A stretch of DNA of 64,000 nt from positions 4,484,501 to 4,548,500 of the forward strand of contig NC_018515.1 of NCBI RefSeq assembly GCF_000231385.2, written 5' to 3'. Every line of letters starts with the position of its first letter. Positions within the stretch are counted from its first letter, which is position 1. This document shows, in pieces, positions 44,736 to 53,774 of the stretch. Below the pieces are notes generated by a model that was given only the letters and a program-made list of their open reading frames with translations, searched no databases and had not been told where the DNA came from. Position numbers and translations under genes: made by a program. Source of the stretch: Desulfosporosinus meridiei DSM 13257 (GTDB lineage Bacteria; Bacillota; Desulfitobacteriia; Desulfitobacteriales; Desulfitobacteriaceae).

Positions 44736-45734
44736 TTACCCTGCTAACCAAGGACCCGGAGTGTTCTCAGCCTTCAAATCCTGCTTGCGCGAGATGATCT
44801 GAAGCAATTGTTTCATGCTCCTTTTAAGCAACAAGCTTCCTCCAACTAACGCCAGAACATAAAGTCCCAGGGATAGTCCCTTGTTAGGCAAAACATAGGG
44901 AAGAGCGAGCTTGTACATAAACACAGCTTCTAATAAATACACCTCATAGGAGATTGAACCAATAAAACCAAGCAACTGTGAATGATACCCCAGCTGCCCT
45001 AAAACGATTATGACTGAGAAAGCAACAAGAGCAAAGCCTAAATTCGAGAGCATATAAGGCCCCAAGCCCAGGGCATTGTCCTGGAGGTTCAGGAGATAAG
45101 CTGCCAAGCCCATTATCCCCATCAACCCAAACCCCATCTGCAAAGTCTGCTTACTAAATCTCTCCAGGGGAACCAGAGCAAAGAGTGACCCTAAGGGGAA
45201 CATGATAGCGTGAAGACCCCACTGCCAGTACACCACTTCTGTTAAATTGGACCTGGAGTGATAGCGTAAAAGGTAAGCAAACCCAAACAACAATCCAACC
45301 TTCAGGATATTGGGAAAGCTAAAACTGAATATCAGGTAGAATAGGAAGTACCACATTAAAATGAAGAATATGTACCACATGGTTCCGTCCATAGTCAGCT
45401 TAAAATCCAGCCCAAACAATGAAAGCAGGATTGTCCTCAAGGGATAGACTGTACTCCTGAAATAATCATAGACAAACCAGACAAGAGTTACCAATGAATA
45501 AGGAAGCAGTACAGTTCGCAACCGCCGCCCAAGGAAACTCTTATCCATTCCCTTGGTTAAATAGGATGAAGTAATCCCATAACCGGAGAGAATTAAGAAA
45601 ATAGCCACACCCTGGGCTCCCAAATAATTAAAAGCCGGGTTTGTGGTATTAATGAATTTTGTCACAAACAGGTGTCCAATAACAACTAAAAGGATGGCGA
45701 TTCCCTTTAATTGCTCTGTTGATTCTTTGTTCAT
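44736..45734 (-). CDS. Membrane acyltransferase family 3 (OafA/WecH-like)
   Basis: 332 residues, about ten transmembrane helices. The start has the family motif QLKGIAILLVVIGHL with the likely catalytic His in GHL, and FLILSGYGITSSY follows. Such enzymes O-acetylate sugars in wall or exopolysaccharides. It directly follows the sugar transferase gene (TAAATG), so it ends the polysaccharide operon. Donor and acceptor are not shown by sequence. Confidence 0.88.
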   Translation of the reverse strand: MNKESTEQLKGIAILLVVIGHLFVTKFINTTNPAFNYLGAQGVAIFLILSGYGITSSYLTKGMDKSFLGRRLRTVLLPYSLVTLVWFVYDYFRSTVYPLRTILLSLFGLDFKLTMDGTMWYIFFILMWYFLFYLIFSFSFPNILKVGLLFGFAYLLRYHSRSNLTEVVYWQWGLHAIMFPLGSLFALVPLERFSKQTLQMGFGLMGIMGLAAYLLNLQDNALGLGPYMLSNLGFALVAFSVIIVLGQLGYHSQLLGFIGSISYEVYLLEAVFMYKLALPYVLPNKGLSLGLYVLALVGGSLLLKRSMKQLLQIISRKQDLKAENTPGPWLAG

Positions 45735-46391
45735 TTAGTAAGCACCTTTACCCGAGAAGACAACAAAGAAGGTCTTCCAAAGGATAGATAAATCCAGCCA
45801 TATATTCCAACGCCGCACATATTCCACATCATAGGCCAGGGTCTCTCCCAAGGTTAATTCACTCCGCCCATTGACCTGGGCCAAGCCTGTAACTCCCGGC
45901 AGCACATTAAGCCGCAGCCGTTGTTGAGGGGTGTAATGCTTGGCTATATCCGGAACTTCCGGACGGGGCCCTACCAGACTCATATTTCCCAACAAAATAT
46001 TCAGGAGCTGAGGAAGTTCGTCTAAACTGGTTTTACGCAAAAACTTGCCGCTGCGAGTAACCCGAGGATCATCCTTCTCCTGGAAAACGAAGTTATCTAA
46101 GCTTGTCACCTTTTCCAGCTTTGTTTTCATCAAGGCATCGGCATTGGTGGTCATAGTACGGAACTTATAAATAGTATAGGGCTTTCCCCAAAGTCCCACA
46201 CGTGTCTGGGTAAAGATTGCCGGACCGGTAGAATCCAGCCTAATCCATAGCACAATAAAAAGCCACAAGGGAGATATAAGCACAAGCAGAACAGCAGCAA
46301 CTAACAGGTCAAGCATACGCTTCAAAACAAGTTGCCACCGAGGATAAATAAGCTCATTACTTTCTGCAGATGCCGCGAGCCTCTGACTCAT
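45735..46391 (-). CDS. Initiating sugar-phosphate transferase (PglC/WcaJ core family)
   Basis: 218 residues from ATG 46391 (AAAGGAG 9 nt upstream; an earlier start at 46475 lacks a site). One membrane hairpin (about 20-42) is followed by the PF02397 catalytic core: KRMLDLL, FRTM, DDPRVTRSGKFLRKTSLDELPQL (cut here into known blocks) and SLVGPRPE. It transfers a sugar-phosphate to undecaprenyl phosphate, the first step of repeat-unit assembly. Short size fits a monotopic PglC-like enzyme. The substrate may be the UDP-4-amino sugar made by the dehydratase at 61292 and the aminotransferase upstream (inference). Confidence 0.93.
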   Translation of the reverse strand: MSQRLAASAESNELIYPRWQLVLKRMLDLLVAAVLLVLISPLWLFIVLWIRLDSTGPAIFTQTRVGLWGKPYTIYKFRTMTTNADALMKTKLEKVTSLDNFVFQEKDDPRVTRSGKFLRKTSLDELPQLLNILLGNMSLVGPRPEVPDIAKHYTPQQRLRLNVLPGVTGLAQVNGRSELTLGETLAYDVEYVRRWNIWLDLSILWKTFFVVFSGKGAY

Positions 46392-46486
46392 CCGACTGTC
46401 TCCTTTCAAAACCACTAACTCTGTTTTTGATAAGATCCTACTTCGTTCTAACCTTGATTCCCCCCTGCAAAACAAGGGAAAGATAA

Positions 46487-47647
46487 TTACTTGCGAAACT
46501 TCTCCACAATCCTCTTGACGGCATCAACAACGTCCTCGGCATCCTGCCTACTCATCTTCGGATAAAGGGGCAAGGATATAATGCGTTCAAAGGTCTTTTC
46601 TGCTTGAGGGAAATCTCCTTTTTGGTAACCAAAGGTATCTCTGTAGTAAGGATGCATGGGAACCGGAATAAAGTGCACACTGGTACCGATCTGTTCCTGC
46701 TTTAATTCCTCAATAAACTCTGCCCGATCTATGGTTAGTTTCTCCAGATTTAGCTTAAGGATATACAAGTGCCAGGCATGGCGAGCATATTCCTTTTCCG
46801 GGGGAATTTCCAGTTCCGGCATCTGGCTGAACTCTTCATTATATCGCTCAGCTATTTCTTGGCGGATTCCCTGCATCCGCTCCAGCTTGGCCAGCTGAGT
46901 AATGCCTAGAGCAGCTTGAATATCCGTCATATTATATTTAAACCCAGGATGGAGAATTTCATAGTACCAGGATCCCGCTGCCGAATAGCGATTCCAGGCA
47001 TTGCGGCTCATACCATGGGAACTCATAATCCTGATTTTATCAGCCAGGGCCTCATTGTTGGTAGTAACCATCCCGCCCTCTCCCGTCGCTAGATTCTTGG
47101 TGGCATAGAAAGAAAAGGCCGTGGCATCTCCAATGGTTCCGATTAGTCTTCCTTTATACTTAGTATACACTGCATGGGCAGCATCCTCTAGTACAAAGAG
47201 ATTGTTTTCCCGAGCAAGTTCCATAATCTCATCCATTTCACAGGGATGCCCGGCCATATGGACAGGAATAATGGCCTTCGTGCGCGGGGTTATTTTTTGG
47301 CGTACTTGATCGACATCAATGTTCATGGTTACAGGATCGATATCTGCGAAGACCGGCGTGGCTCCTGTATGGAGAATAACGTTGGCACTGGCTGCAAAGG
47401 TCATGGGGGTTGTAATCACTTCATCTCCGGCACCCAGGCCGGCTGCCACTAATGCCAAATGAAGACCTGCTGTACAGGAGTTCACGGCGATAGCGAATTT
47501 TGCTCCCACATACTCAGCAAATTGCTTTTCGAACTCATTGGTTTTAGGACCCTTGGTAATCCAGTTTGATTTAAGACTATCGACAACTTCAGCAATATCG
47601 TCTTCTTCGATGAGAGGTATTCCATAGGTTAAAAACTCTTGACGCAT
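46487..47647 (-). CDS. PLP-dependent sugar aminotransferase (DegT/DnrJ/EryC1), probably C4-specific
   Basis: 386 residues from ATG 47647, which has AAAGGAG 10 nt upstream; a longer frame to 47731 overlaps the previous gene. Family motifs: GPKTNEFEKQFAEY, NSCTAGLHLAL, VLEDAAHAVYTKY and the PLP Lys in FYATKNLATGEGG. Relatives such as PglE, PseC and LegC aminate 4-keto sugars; with the WbpM/PglF-like dehydratase in this cluster it could make UDP-4-amino-4,6-dideoxy-GlcNAc (inference). Cytoplasmic. Confidence 0.9.
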   Translation of the reverse strand: MRQEFLTYGIPLIEEDDIAEVVDSLKSNWITKGPKTNEFEKQFAEYVGAKFAIAVNSCTAGLHLALVAAGLGAGDEVITTPMTFAASANVILHTGATPVFADIDPVTMNIDVDQVRQKITPRTKAIIPVHMAGHPCEMDEIMELARENNLFVLEDAAHAVYTKYKGRLIGTIGDATAFSFYATKNLATGEGGMVTTNNEALADKIRIMSSHGMSRNAWNRYSAAGSWYYEILHPGFKYNMTDIQAALGITQLAKLERMQGIRQEIAERYNEEFSQMPELEIPPEKEYARHAWHLYILKLNLEKLTIDRAEFIEELKQEQIGTSVHFIPVPMHPYYRDTFGYQKGDFPQAEKTFERIISLPLYPKMSRQDAEDVVDAVKRIVEKFRK

Positions 47648-47663
47648 TGGGTAAAGTCTCCTT

Positions 47664-48755
47664 TCAAGTACGCGGGTGGAGCAAGCGTTGATAAACGGCT
47701 TCCATTTGAGCAACGTTTTTTTGCCAATCATAATTCTTCAGTACATTAACTCTTCCTTGTTGACCTAACCTCTCCCTTAGTGTGGGATCATTAAGCAAAC
47801 CTTCCATAGCACTGCTTAACTCTGAGATACTTTCTGAAGAAACCAGTAATCCCGTTTCTCCTTCAACAATAACTTCAGTCAGGCCGCCAATTCTGCTGGC
47901 AATCACAGGCCGGGCGCAGGCCGACGCCTCTACTGCTGTCACACCGAAGCTCTCCTGACGAGAAGGAATCACCACAATATCAATACTCTGATAGAAGCCG
48001 GCAATTTCAGCATTGGGAAGTTGACCCAACCATTCTATATGTTCAGAAACCCCAAGTCTTACAGCTAAGTCCTCTAAGGAGGCCCGCTGGGGGCCTTCTC
48101 CGGCGATCCGCAGAAGAGTCTGGGGAAAACGCCGCTGAACCAGAGCGAAAGCTTCAATTAAAAGATCTAACCCGTAAACAGGATGCAGGCCTTTGGCAAC
48201 TCCAAACACCACAGGAGTGTCTTGCTTAACTCTTTTTAGACTAGAAACTTGCCCCTCCTCCGGAGGAGAAAATCGCTTCGTATCCACTCCAAAAGGAATT
48301 ATTTCAATAGCTTGCTGCGAATCCAGATAGAGTTGCATCTCTTGGGCCATAATTTTACTGCTGGAGCATAAAACATCCGCCTGAGCTAAAATCCATTTTA
48401 ACAGGCGGGCATGGAAAAATGAAGTTTTGGGGAAAGAAAAAATATCACTGCCCCAAGCAGAAATTACCAAGGGATGTTTGCCGGTTAACGCTCCCAGCAA
48501 GCCAAAGCTTGTTGCATAATGGGAATGAATCAGATCAGGCTTGATTTCTGCGACCTTTTTCCTTACCCAGTTCTGACGCAGGATTACATCGATCTTATCC
48601 CCAGCCAGGCGAGGAATCAGATGAACCTTGACCTGGGGGATCTCAGCGGGTAAAAAGCTGAGGATTTCCAGCTCCCAACCACCCTCGGCTAAAGCTGTCG
48701 CCCATTTCTCTGTGTGAGTACTGGCTGCATTAGCCAATAAGCAAAGTTTAGCCAT
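47664..48755 (-). CDS. Family 4 glycosyltransferase
   Basis: 363 residues, GT-B fold. N-terminal acceptor half (SHYATSFGLLG, ISAWGSDI), C-terminal nucleotide-sugar half with IAGEGPQ, PSRQESFGVTAVEA (EX7E motif) and ASRIGGLTEVI. Retaining transferase that adds a sugar during repeat-unit synthesis on the cytoplasmic face. It overlaps the upstream polymerase gene by 8 nt. Confidence 0.93.
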   Translation of the reverse strand: MAKLCLLANAASTHTEKWATALAEGGWELEILSFLPAEIPQVKVHLIPRLAGDKIDVILRQNWVRKKVAEIKPDLIHSHYATSFGLLGALTGKHPLVISAWGSDIFSFPKTSFFHARLLKWILAQADVLCSSSKIMAQEMQLYLDSQQAIEIIPFGVDTKRFSPPEEGQVSSLKRVKQDTPVVFGVAKGLHPVYGLDLLIEAFALVQRRFPQTLLRIAGEGPQRASLEDLAVRLGVSEHIEWLGQLPNAEIAGFYQSIDIVVIPSRQESFGVTAVEASACARPVIASRIGGLTEVIVEGETGLLVSSESISELSSAMEGLLNDPTLRERLGQQGRVNVLKNYDWQKNVAQMEAVYQRLLHPRT

Positions 48756-49986
48756 CCCAGCCCTCTCCCCAGGGTTTCCATTGAATAGCTAAGCTCAAAC
48801 CCCAGAAAGCCCAAATCATTGGGTCTTCGAAGAAACGACCTTCTCCCTGGGAACTGAGCCAGATCACGAAAACACCCATTAATATAGTTTGCGCAAAAAC
48901 ATTCATCTGATTCAAGACACGCAAATTCATGCTCACTAAAACAATCAAAAAAGCGAGCATGCCAATAATTCCTAAAATACCCATTTCCGCTGCAACTGTC
49001 ATTAAACTGGTATGGGAACGAGTGACTGCATCACTCCACGGCACGAGATAATGGTAGGGCTGCTCTAGGGCCCACTGAAAATTGCCTAAGCCAACCCCGG
49101 TCAAGGGGTTTTCGATAAACATGGCCCAGCCGCCTTTAAGCAAATGCTCTCGCTGGCCCAGGGCACCAACCCCTGTAAATAGGGTTTCAAAGCGGAGGCG
49201 GATACTTGGGATTAGAAAAAGAGCCACCGCTCCTAATCCGCCTAATCCGAGTACACTCCAATGGGTCCGGCGATTTCGCAATGAGCTGACAGCCAAAATT
49301 AGAATTCCAATCAGCAAAGTCAGCCAGCCGGTTCGGGAAAAGGTAACTCCCAGAGCCGCCAGTTGAACAAAAAGTGCCAGGGCTGTCCTGATACTTAAAG
49401 TCCATTCCCTACGTATAAAAAGGAGCAAAGATCCCAGGATAGAGATATCCAAGTATCTGGCGAATAAATTAGGATCGATGAAACTGGCATTCACTCTACG
49501 CACACCGGAAATATTAATCCCTCCGCCCCAAATCCAGTTCCCACTCAGGTATTGGATGAGGCCGAAGATGGCTGTAAGAGTGGCCATGGCAAATATTACC
49601 CTAAACACTCGGTCAAAGACTGCTTTGCGGTCAGCACCTAAAGCAATGCTGACTCCGCTGGCCAATAGCAGCAGTAAGCGCAGTCCTTCTGTCAGAGTTG
49701 TCTGAGGCTGCACACTAGATAGCAACGAAACAAGTACTGCCAAAAATAATGGAATGACCGCCCAGATCAATGGAACTTGACTAAGGCGCTTCGCGGTCTT
49801 CCCTATTCCCTCTTGTACAAAACGGGCTGCTCCCCAGGCTAACAAAAGAATCATCCCAATGCGCAAAAAGGTTAAAGAGGTCGGGGTTTCCGGAGCACTT
49901 TGATAGGGAGGAAACAGCACCTTACTAATATCCCAGGGCACTAAGGCAAAAAACAAAGGAATAATCCAACCGCCCCACCGTTTCAT
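48748..49986 (-). CDS. O-antigen ligase/polymerase-like membrane protein (Wzy_C), copy 1
   Basis: 412 residues, about twelve membrane helices with the Wzy_C/WaaL periplasmic loop containing REHLLKGGWAMFIENPLTGVGLGNF and a His in TRSHTSLM. Such proteins polymerise undecaprenyl-linked repeats or ligate them to an acceptor. The end SSQGEGRFFEDP is closely matched by SAQGEGRLYEEP in the second copy at 52314. Overlaps the next GT4 gene. Confidence 0.88.
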   Translation of the reverse strand: MKRWGGWIIPLFFALVPWDISKVLFPPYQSAPETPTSLTFLRIGMILLLAWGAARFVQEGIGKTAKRLSQVPLIWAVIPLFLAVLVSLLSSVQPQTTLTEGLRLLLLLASGVSIALGADRKAVFDRVFRVIFAMATLTAIFGLIQYLSGNWIWGGGINISGVRRVNASFIDPNLFARYLDISILGSLLLFIRREWTLSIRTALALFVQLAALGVTFSRTGWLTLLIGILILAVSSLRNRRTHWSVLGLGGLGAVALFLIPSIRLRFETLFTGVGALGQREHLLKGGWAMFIENPLTGVGLGNFQWALEQPYHYLVPWSDAVTRSHTSLMTVAAEMGILGIIGMLAFLIVLVSMNLRVLNQMNVFAQTILMGVFVIWLSSQGEGRFFEDPMIWAFWGLSLAIQWKPWGEGWDG

Positions 49987-50025
49987 ACAATCACTTCCTC
50001 TCCACGGCCTTGAATGGCCAGTTTC

Positions 50026-51234
50026 CTATTTTAGTTCCTTAAGCCATTGACTGACAATACTATCCCAGGAATAATTCTCTTCCACATAACGCCGGCCATT
50101 TTCCCCCATGGACTTCCCTCGGTCACTCAAGTTATAGAGGGTGCGAATGGCCTGAGCCATCTCTACCGGGTTCTCCGGTTCAACAGTAAGTCCCGCCCCG
50201 GCATCTCGAATCAGGTCGACAGCTTCCCCTTCTCCGCTGTAGATTATCGGAACCGCGCACCCCATTGCCGGAAACATCTTCGAAGGACGGGCCCCTTCAA
50301 AAAGCTTTAGCTTCTTTAAGGGGATTATACTGCCTGCCGCTAAAGACATATAACGGGGCATATCCGTAACAGGCTGAAATCCCAGAAATTGCACATTGGA
50401 CAGCTTCATCTCCTTGGCCATTTCCTCAAGCTTTGGTTTTTCCGTACCATCCCCTAAGAAGAGGAAATGATACTGGGGCTCAGAGCGCAGCAGATTAGCC
50501 GCTTCTAAGACAGTTTCTAACCCTTGAGCATACCCCATGGTTCCAGTATACGCTAAGATGAATTTATCCTGCAGCCCCAACTTATCCATGAATTCTTGAT
50601 CTGGGAGCAGGGGGCGAAAGAGATCCAAGTTAACGCCGTTAGGTAAAAAAGCGATTTTCTCAGCAGGGATGCCCCGGTTAATCCAAGTATCCCGAATTCC
50701 TATGGTCACCGCCGAAAGCTTCCAAGAACGATTATAGAGCCAGGTTTCTAATCCTTCTGTCATGCGGATCATGGTCTTATTGGTAACTAATCCTAAGGCA
50801 ACGGCGGATTCAGGCCAAAGATCAGAAACATTGAATACCAGCCGGGCCCGTTTAAGCCAGCTTCCCAGCACAGCGGTCATTCCCAGAAATAATGGCGGAG
50901 ACTCTACAAAAAGGACATCACAAGGCCCTGCCTTTAAAATTCCCCATAAGGAAGAAAAGGTAAAGGAAAAATAATTTAACAGGCGTTTCCAAAAACGTCC
51001 CCTTTGCACAGGATATACCCAGGTCCGATAGACGGGTAATCCTTCTACCTCATCTTTCATCGACCAGTATCCTCGATACTTTGGCGGAATAACTCCCGAG
51101 GGATGATTGGGAAATGCTGTAACAATAACAACTTCATGCCCCTGGCGCTCCAAGCCTTTGGCCATCTCTTTAAGACGAACTTGAGCAGCGCCTGTTTCCG
51201 GCGGAAAGTATTGAGTTAAAATTAAAAATCGCAT
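50026..51234 (-). CDS. Family 4 glycosyltransferase, WbuB-like
   Basis: 402 residues. QYFPPETGAAQVRLKEMAKGL at the start (read as shorter motif QYFPPETGAAQ), HPSG, and NVSDLWPES are typical of WbuB-type transferases, which add N-acetylated amino sugars. The donor site has YTGTMGYAQGLE and a modified EX7E. It sits 16 nt after the epimerase gene, in the same operon. Confidence 0.92.
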   Translation of the reverse strand: MRFLILTQYFPPETGAAQVRLKEMAKGLERQGHEVVIVTAFPNHPSGVIPPKYRGYWSMKDEVEGLPVYRTWVYPVQRGRFWKRLLNYFSFTFSSLWGILKAGPCDVLFVESPPLFLGMTAVLGSWLKRARLVFNVSDLWPESAVALGLVTNKTMIRMTEGLETWLYNRSWKLSAVTIGIRDTWINRGIPAEKIAFLPNGVNLDLFRPLLPDQEFMDKLGLQDKFILAYTGTMGYAQGLETVLEAANLLRSEPQYHFLFLGDGTEKPKLEEMAKEMKLSNVQFLGFQPVTDMPRYMSLAAGSIIPLKKLKLFEGARPSKMFPAMGCAVPIIYSGEGEAVDLIRDAGAGLTVEPENPVEMAQAIRTLYNLSDRGKSMGENGRRYVEENYSWDSIVSQWLKELK

Positions 51235-51249
51235 GATTTACCTTCCTTA

Positions 51250-52317
51250 TTAACGTACTAACCCCTTACTGAGAGTAGCCACAATGTGCTCAGCCGCCTG
51301 ACCATCGCCAAAAATGCCGGGACGATCTGCAGGAGGGCTAAACTTCTCTACCGCTTCGAGAATTTTCTCTTCATCAGCGCCGGTCAAGCGGTTCCAGCCC
51401 ACATCGACGGTTTCCACCCACTCTGTTTCATCTCGCATGGTGATACAAGGTACAGCTGCAAAGTAGGCTTCCTTTTGGACTCCCCCTGAATCAGTCAGCA
51501 GCTTTTGACTTTGGGCTTCCAGGGTAATCATATCTAAATAACCTACCGGCTCCAGAACCTTAACCTTTTCAAGTAAGGAGCTTAAACCTAATTCCTGGAC
51601 AATCTTGCGAGTTCGGGGATGTAATGGCAGGACGACTGGGGTGGAAATTTTGGCTAAGGCCTTTAAAATCTGGGTTAACCGTGCCGGATCATCGGTGTTT
51701 TCCGCGCGGTGTATTGTACAGAGAATATAGGATTTGGGATCTAAGTTAAGAGTCTGTAGGATAGTTGAGCGTTCTTTAGCCAACTCCAGGTTATAAAGGA
51801 AGGCGTCATACATCACATCTCCGTCTTGCGAAACTCCCTCAGTAATTCCTTCTGCTTTAAGGTTTTTTACAGCGGTTTCTGTGGGGCAGGAAAGACAGCT
51901 GGAAAGATGATCCGTTAAAACTCTGTTAATCTCTTCAGGCATTCTGCGATTAAAACTGCGCAGTCCCGCTTCGATATGGATGACAGGAATATGGAGCTTA
52001 GAGGCCGCCAGAGCCCCTGCCAGAGTGGAATTCGTATCCCCATAGACTAGCAGAGCATCAGGAGTCTCCCGGATTAAAACTTCCTCAACTTTTTCCAGGA
52101 TGGCTCCAGTCTGAGCACCATGTCTGCCGGATCCGATTCCTAAGTGAAAATCCGGTCGCGGAATATGCAGTTCATCAAAAAAAATGTCGGACATATTAGT
52201 ATCGTAATGTTGCCCGGTATGAATTAGTATTTCTTGATGGTCATTTCTTAAAACACGAGAGACAGAGGCTGCCTTAATGAACTGAGGCCTCGCTCCTACG
52301 ACAGTTGCGATTTTCAT
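51250..52317 (-). CDS. Non-hydrolysing UDP-sugar 2-epimerase (WecB/WbpI family)
   Basis: 355 residues. All family blocks are present: GARPQFIKAA, TGQHYD, VYGDTNST, HIEAGLRSF, RMPEEINR, HRAEN and TDSGGVQKE with the substrate-binding residues. The generic activity is UDP-GlcNAc to UDP-ManNAc. Because WbpA-, WbpB-, WbpD- and WbpE-like genes lie in the same cluster, it may instead be a WbpI that turns UDP-GlcNAc3NAcA into UDP-ManNAc3NAcA; sequence by eye cannot separate the two. Cytoplasmic. Start overlaps the upstream gene by 4 nt (ATGA-like coupling). Confidence 0.92.
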   Translation of the reverse strand: MKIATVVGARPQFIKAASVSRVLRNDHQEILIHTGQHYDTNMSDIFFDELHIPRPDFHLGIGSGRHGAQTGAILEKVEEVLIRETPDALLVYGDTNSTLAGALAASKLHIPVIHIEAGLRSFNRRMPEEINRVLTDHLSSCLSCPTETAVKNLKAEGITEGVSQDGDVMYDAFLYNLELAKERSTILQTLNLDPKSYILCTIHRAENTDDPARLTQILKALAKISTPVVLPLHPRTRKIVQELGLSSLLEKVKVLEPVGYLDMITLEAQSQKLLTDSGGVQKEAYFAAVPCITMRDETEWVETVDVGWNRLTGADEEKILEAVEKFSPPADRPGIFGDGQAAEHIVATLSKGLVR

Positions 52318-53774
52318 AGTTTAGTATGTTCCTTTCTTATCTGTAGGTTGGCCAGCTGGGAGATTGAGACTAACATGGCCCAAAGAAGCCAAAGTAAGGG
52401 TTCTTCATATAATCTGCCTTCTCCTTGAGCGCTGATGAATATTGCTATGATCCCAGCAACTATACTGGCACTCAAAAAGCGCAAGCGCTCATCTTGCAGT
52501 TTACGGGCAATCCCCCACCCTCTCTGGAGAGTCTTCCCAAACAGGAAATACAGAACCGTAAAACCAACAATTCCCGTTTCTGCCAGAACAGTAATTACGG
52601 CAGTATGGGAAAGAGATACGTAAAAGGTCGAGTAAGGATTAAAGTAAGGATAGATCGTAGTAAAGGCTACCCCAAAGGCCCCTACTCCCACTCCAATCAC
52701 AGGATGATCCCGGATCATAGCTATGCCTGAACGCCATAAATACTCCCGAATCCCGCCTGAAGCATTTAACAATCCCGCCCGTAGACTCTCAATACGTGCC
52801 ATGATGGACGGATTTAAAAGGGCCGCAGCGATAATCGCCAAAATCATAACCCCCATGGCGGAAAGTGTTAATTTACGCCGCGGGATGAACAGTACAAAGA
52901 TAAGAGAAGAAACTCCCAGGGCTAAAATTCCGCCTCGCGAGCCGGTGATTCCCAAACCCGCCCCTTGAAACAAAATAGCAATAAGGGGGATAACCCGAGA
53001 TGACCAGGTTGTGCGACGTTCAAACTCAGCCACAGAGAACCAGAAGGTGACAACTAAGAAACGAGCAAAGATATTAGGATCAGCAAACGTAGTATTAGGA
53101 CGGTTACTCACCACAACAGCTGACGTGGGGAAGAAAAACCACTTAGTAAGGTACTGCAGGATTGCAACTCCTCCCAGAACCGCCCCAACTGCAATCAATG
53201 TATAGCCTAAGCGCTGCAAATCCTTTTCATCTTGGACATAAACTATGGCCAGGTAAAGGGTAATAATCAAGGAAAGTAAACGCACGGTTTCCGCAAAGGA
53301 GTGTGCCGGGGCAATGGAAAAGGCCGTTGATAACAAGTAGACACCCAGCAGAACTATAGGGAGCCATAAGAGAGAATCTGTTTTTATTCGTTTCCAAACC
53401 TTAAACTTATCTGCTATGTAGGCTTGATTATTTTTGTGACTCAGCCACAAGTCATAGAGCCAACGCAATCCGATGGCTAGTTGCGAAAGGCGGAAAAAGT
53501 CTAAGATAGAGACATTGAAAGTAGCGACTCGCTCAGGTAGGCTGTAAGCCGGAATAAACATTTTTGATACTTCTATAGGAAAGGTAATAATCAGAACTGC
53601 CGGTAACCATCTGGGACGTTTTACGGCAACCCAGACTATTCCCCAGAGATAACCTAAGGTTATTAAAGTCGATGGATAATAGATCCAGCGAAGAACCATG
53701 TATATCCATAAAAGAGTCACAAAGACTTCGAGAATTATGAGCAGACGATTTTCGCTTAACTTACTTTTTTCCAT
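52314..53774 (-). CDS. O-antigen ligase/polymerase-like membrane protein (Wzy_C), copy 2
   Basis: 486 residues from ATG 53774 (GGAAGGGCGG upstream), which overlaps the flippase gene by 14 nt; a longer frame to 53825 reaches further into that gene. Twelve or so helices, a Wzy_C loop with GIREYLWRSGIAMIRDHPVIG (RDHPVIGVGVGAF) and SHTAVITVLAETG. Same C-terminal SAQGEGRLYEEP as copy 1, so the two are paralogs. One may polymerise and the other ligate. Confidence 0.88.
   Translation of the reverse strand: MEKSKLSENRLLIILEVFVTLLWIYMVLRWIYYPSTLITLGYLWGIVWVAVKRPRWLPAVLIITFPIEVSKMFIPAYSLPERVATFNVSILDFFRLSQLAIGLRWLYDLWLSHKNNQAYIADKFKVWKRIKTDSLLWLPIVLLGVYLLSTAFSIAPAHSFAETVRLLSLIITLYLAIVYVQDEKDLQRLGYTLIAVGAVLGGVAILQYLTKWFFFPTSAVVVSNRPNTTFADPNIFARFLVVTFWFSVAEFERRTTWSSRVIPLIAILFQGAGLGITGSRGGILALGVSSLIFVLFIPRRKLTLSAMGVMILAIIAAALLNPSIMARIESLRAGLLNASGGIREYLWRSGIAMIRDHPVIGVGVGAFGVAFTTIYPYFNPYSTFYVSLSHTAVITVLAETGIVGFTVLYFLFGKTLQRGWGIARKLQDERLRFLSASIVAGIIAIFISAQGEGRLYEEPLLWLLWAMLVSISQLANLQIRKEHTKL

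Noticed and set aside
51250..52317. Firm assignment as wecB
   Set aside because: Family motifs fit WecB and WbpI equally; the gene context favours WbpI, so no symbol was given.
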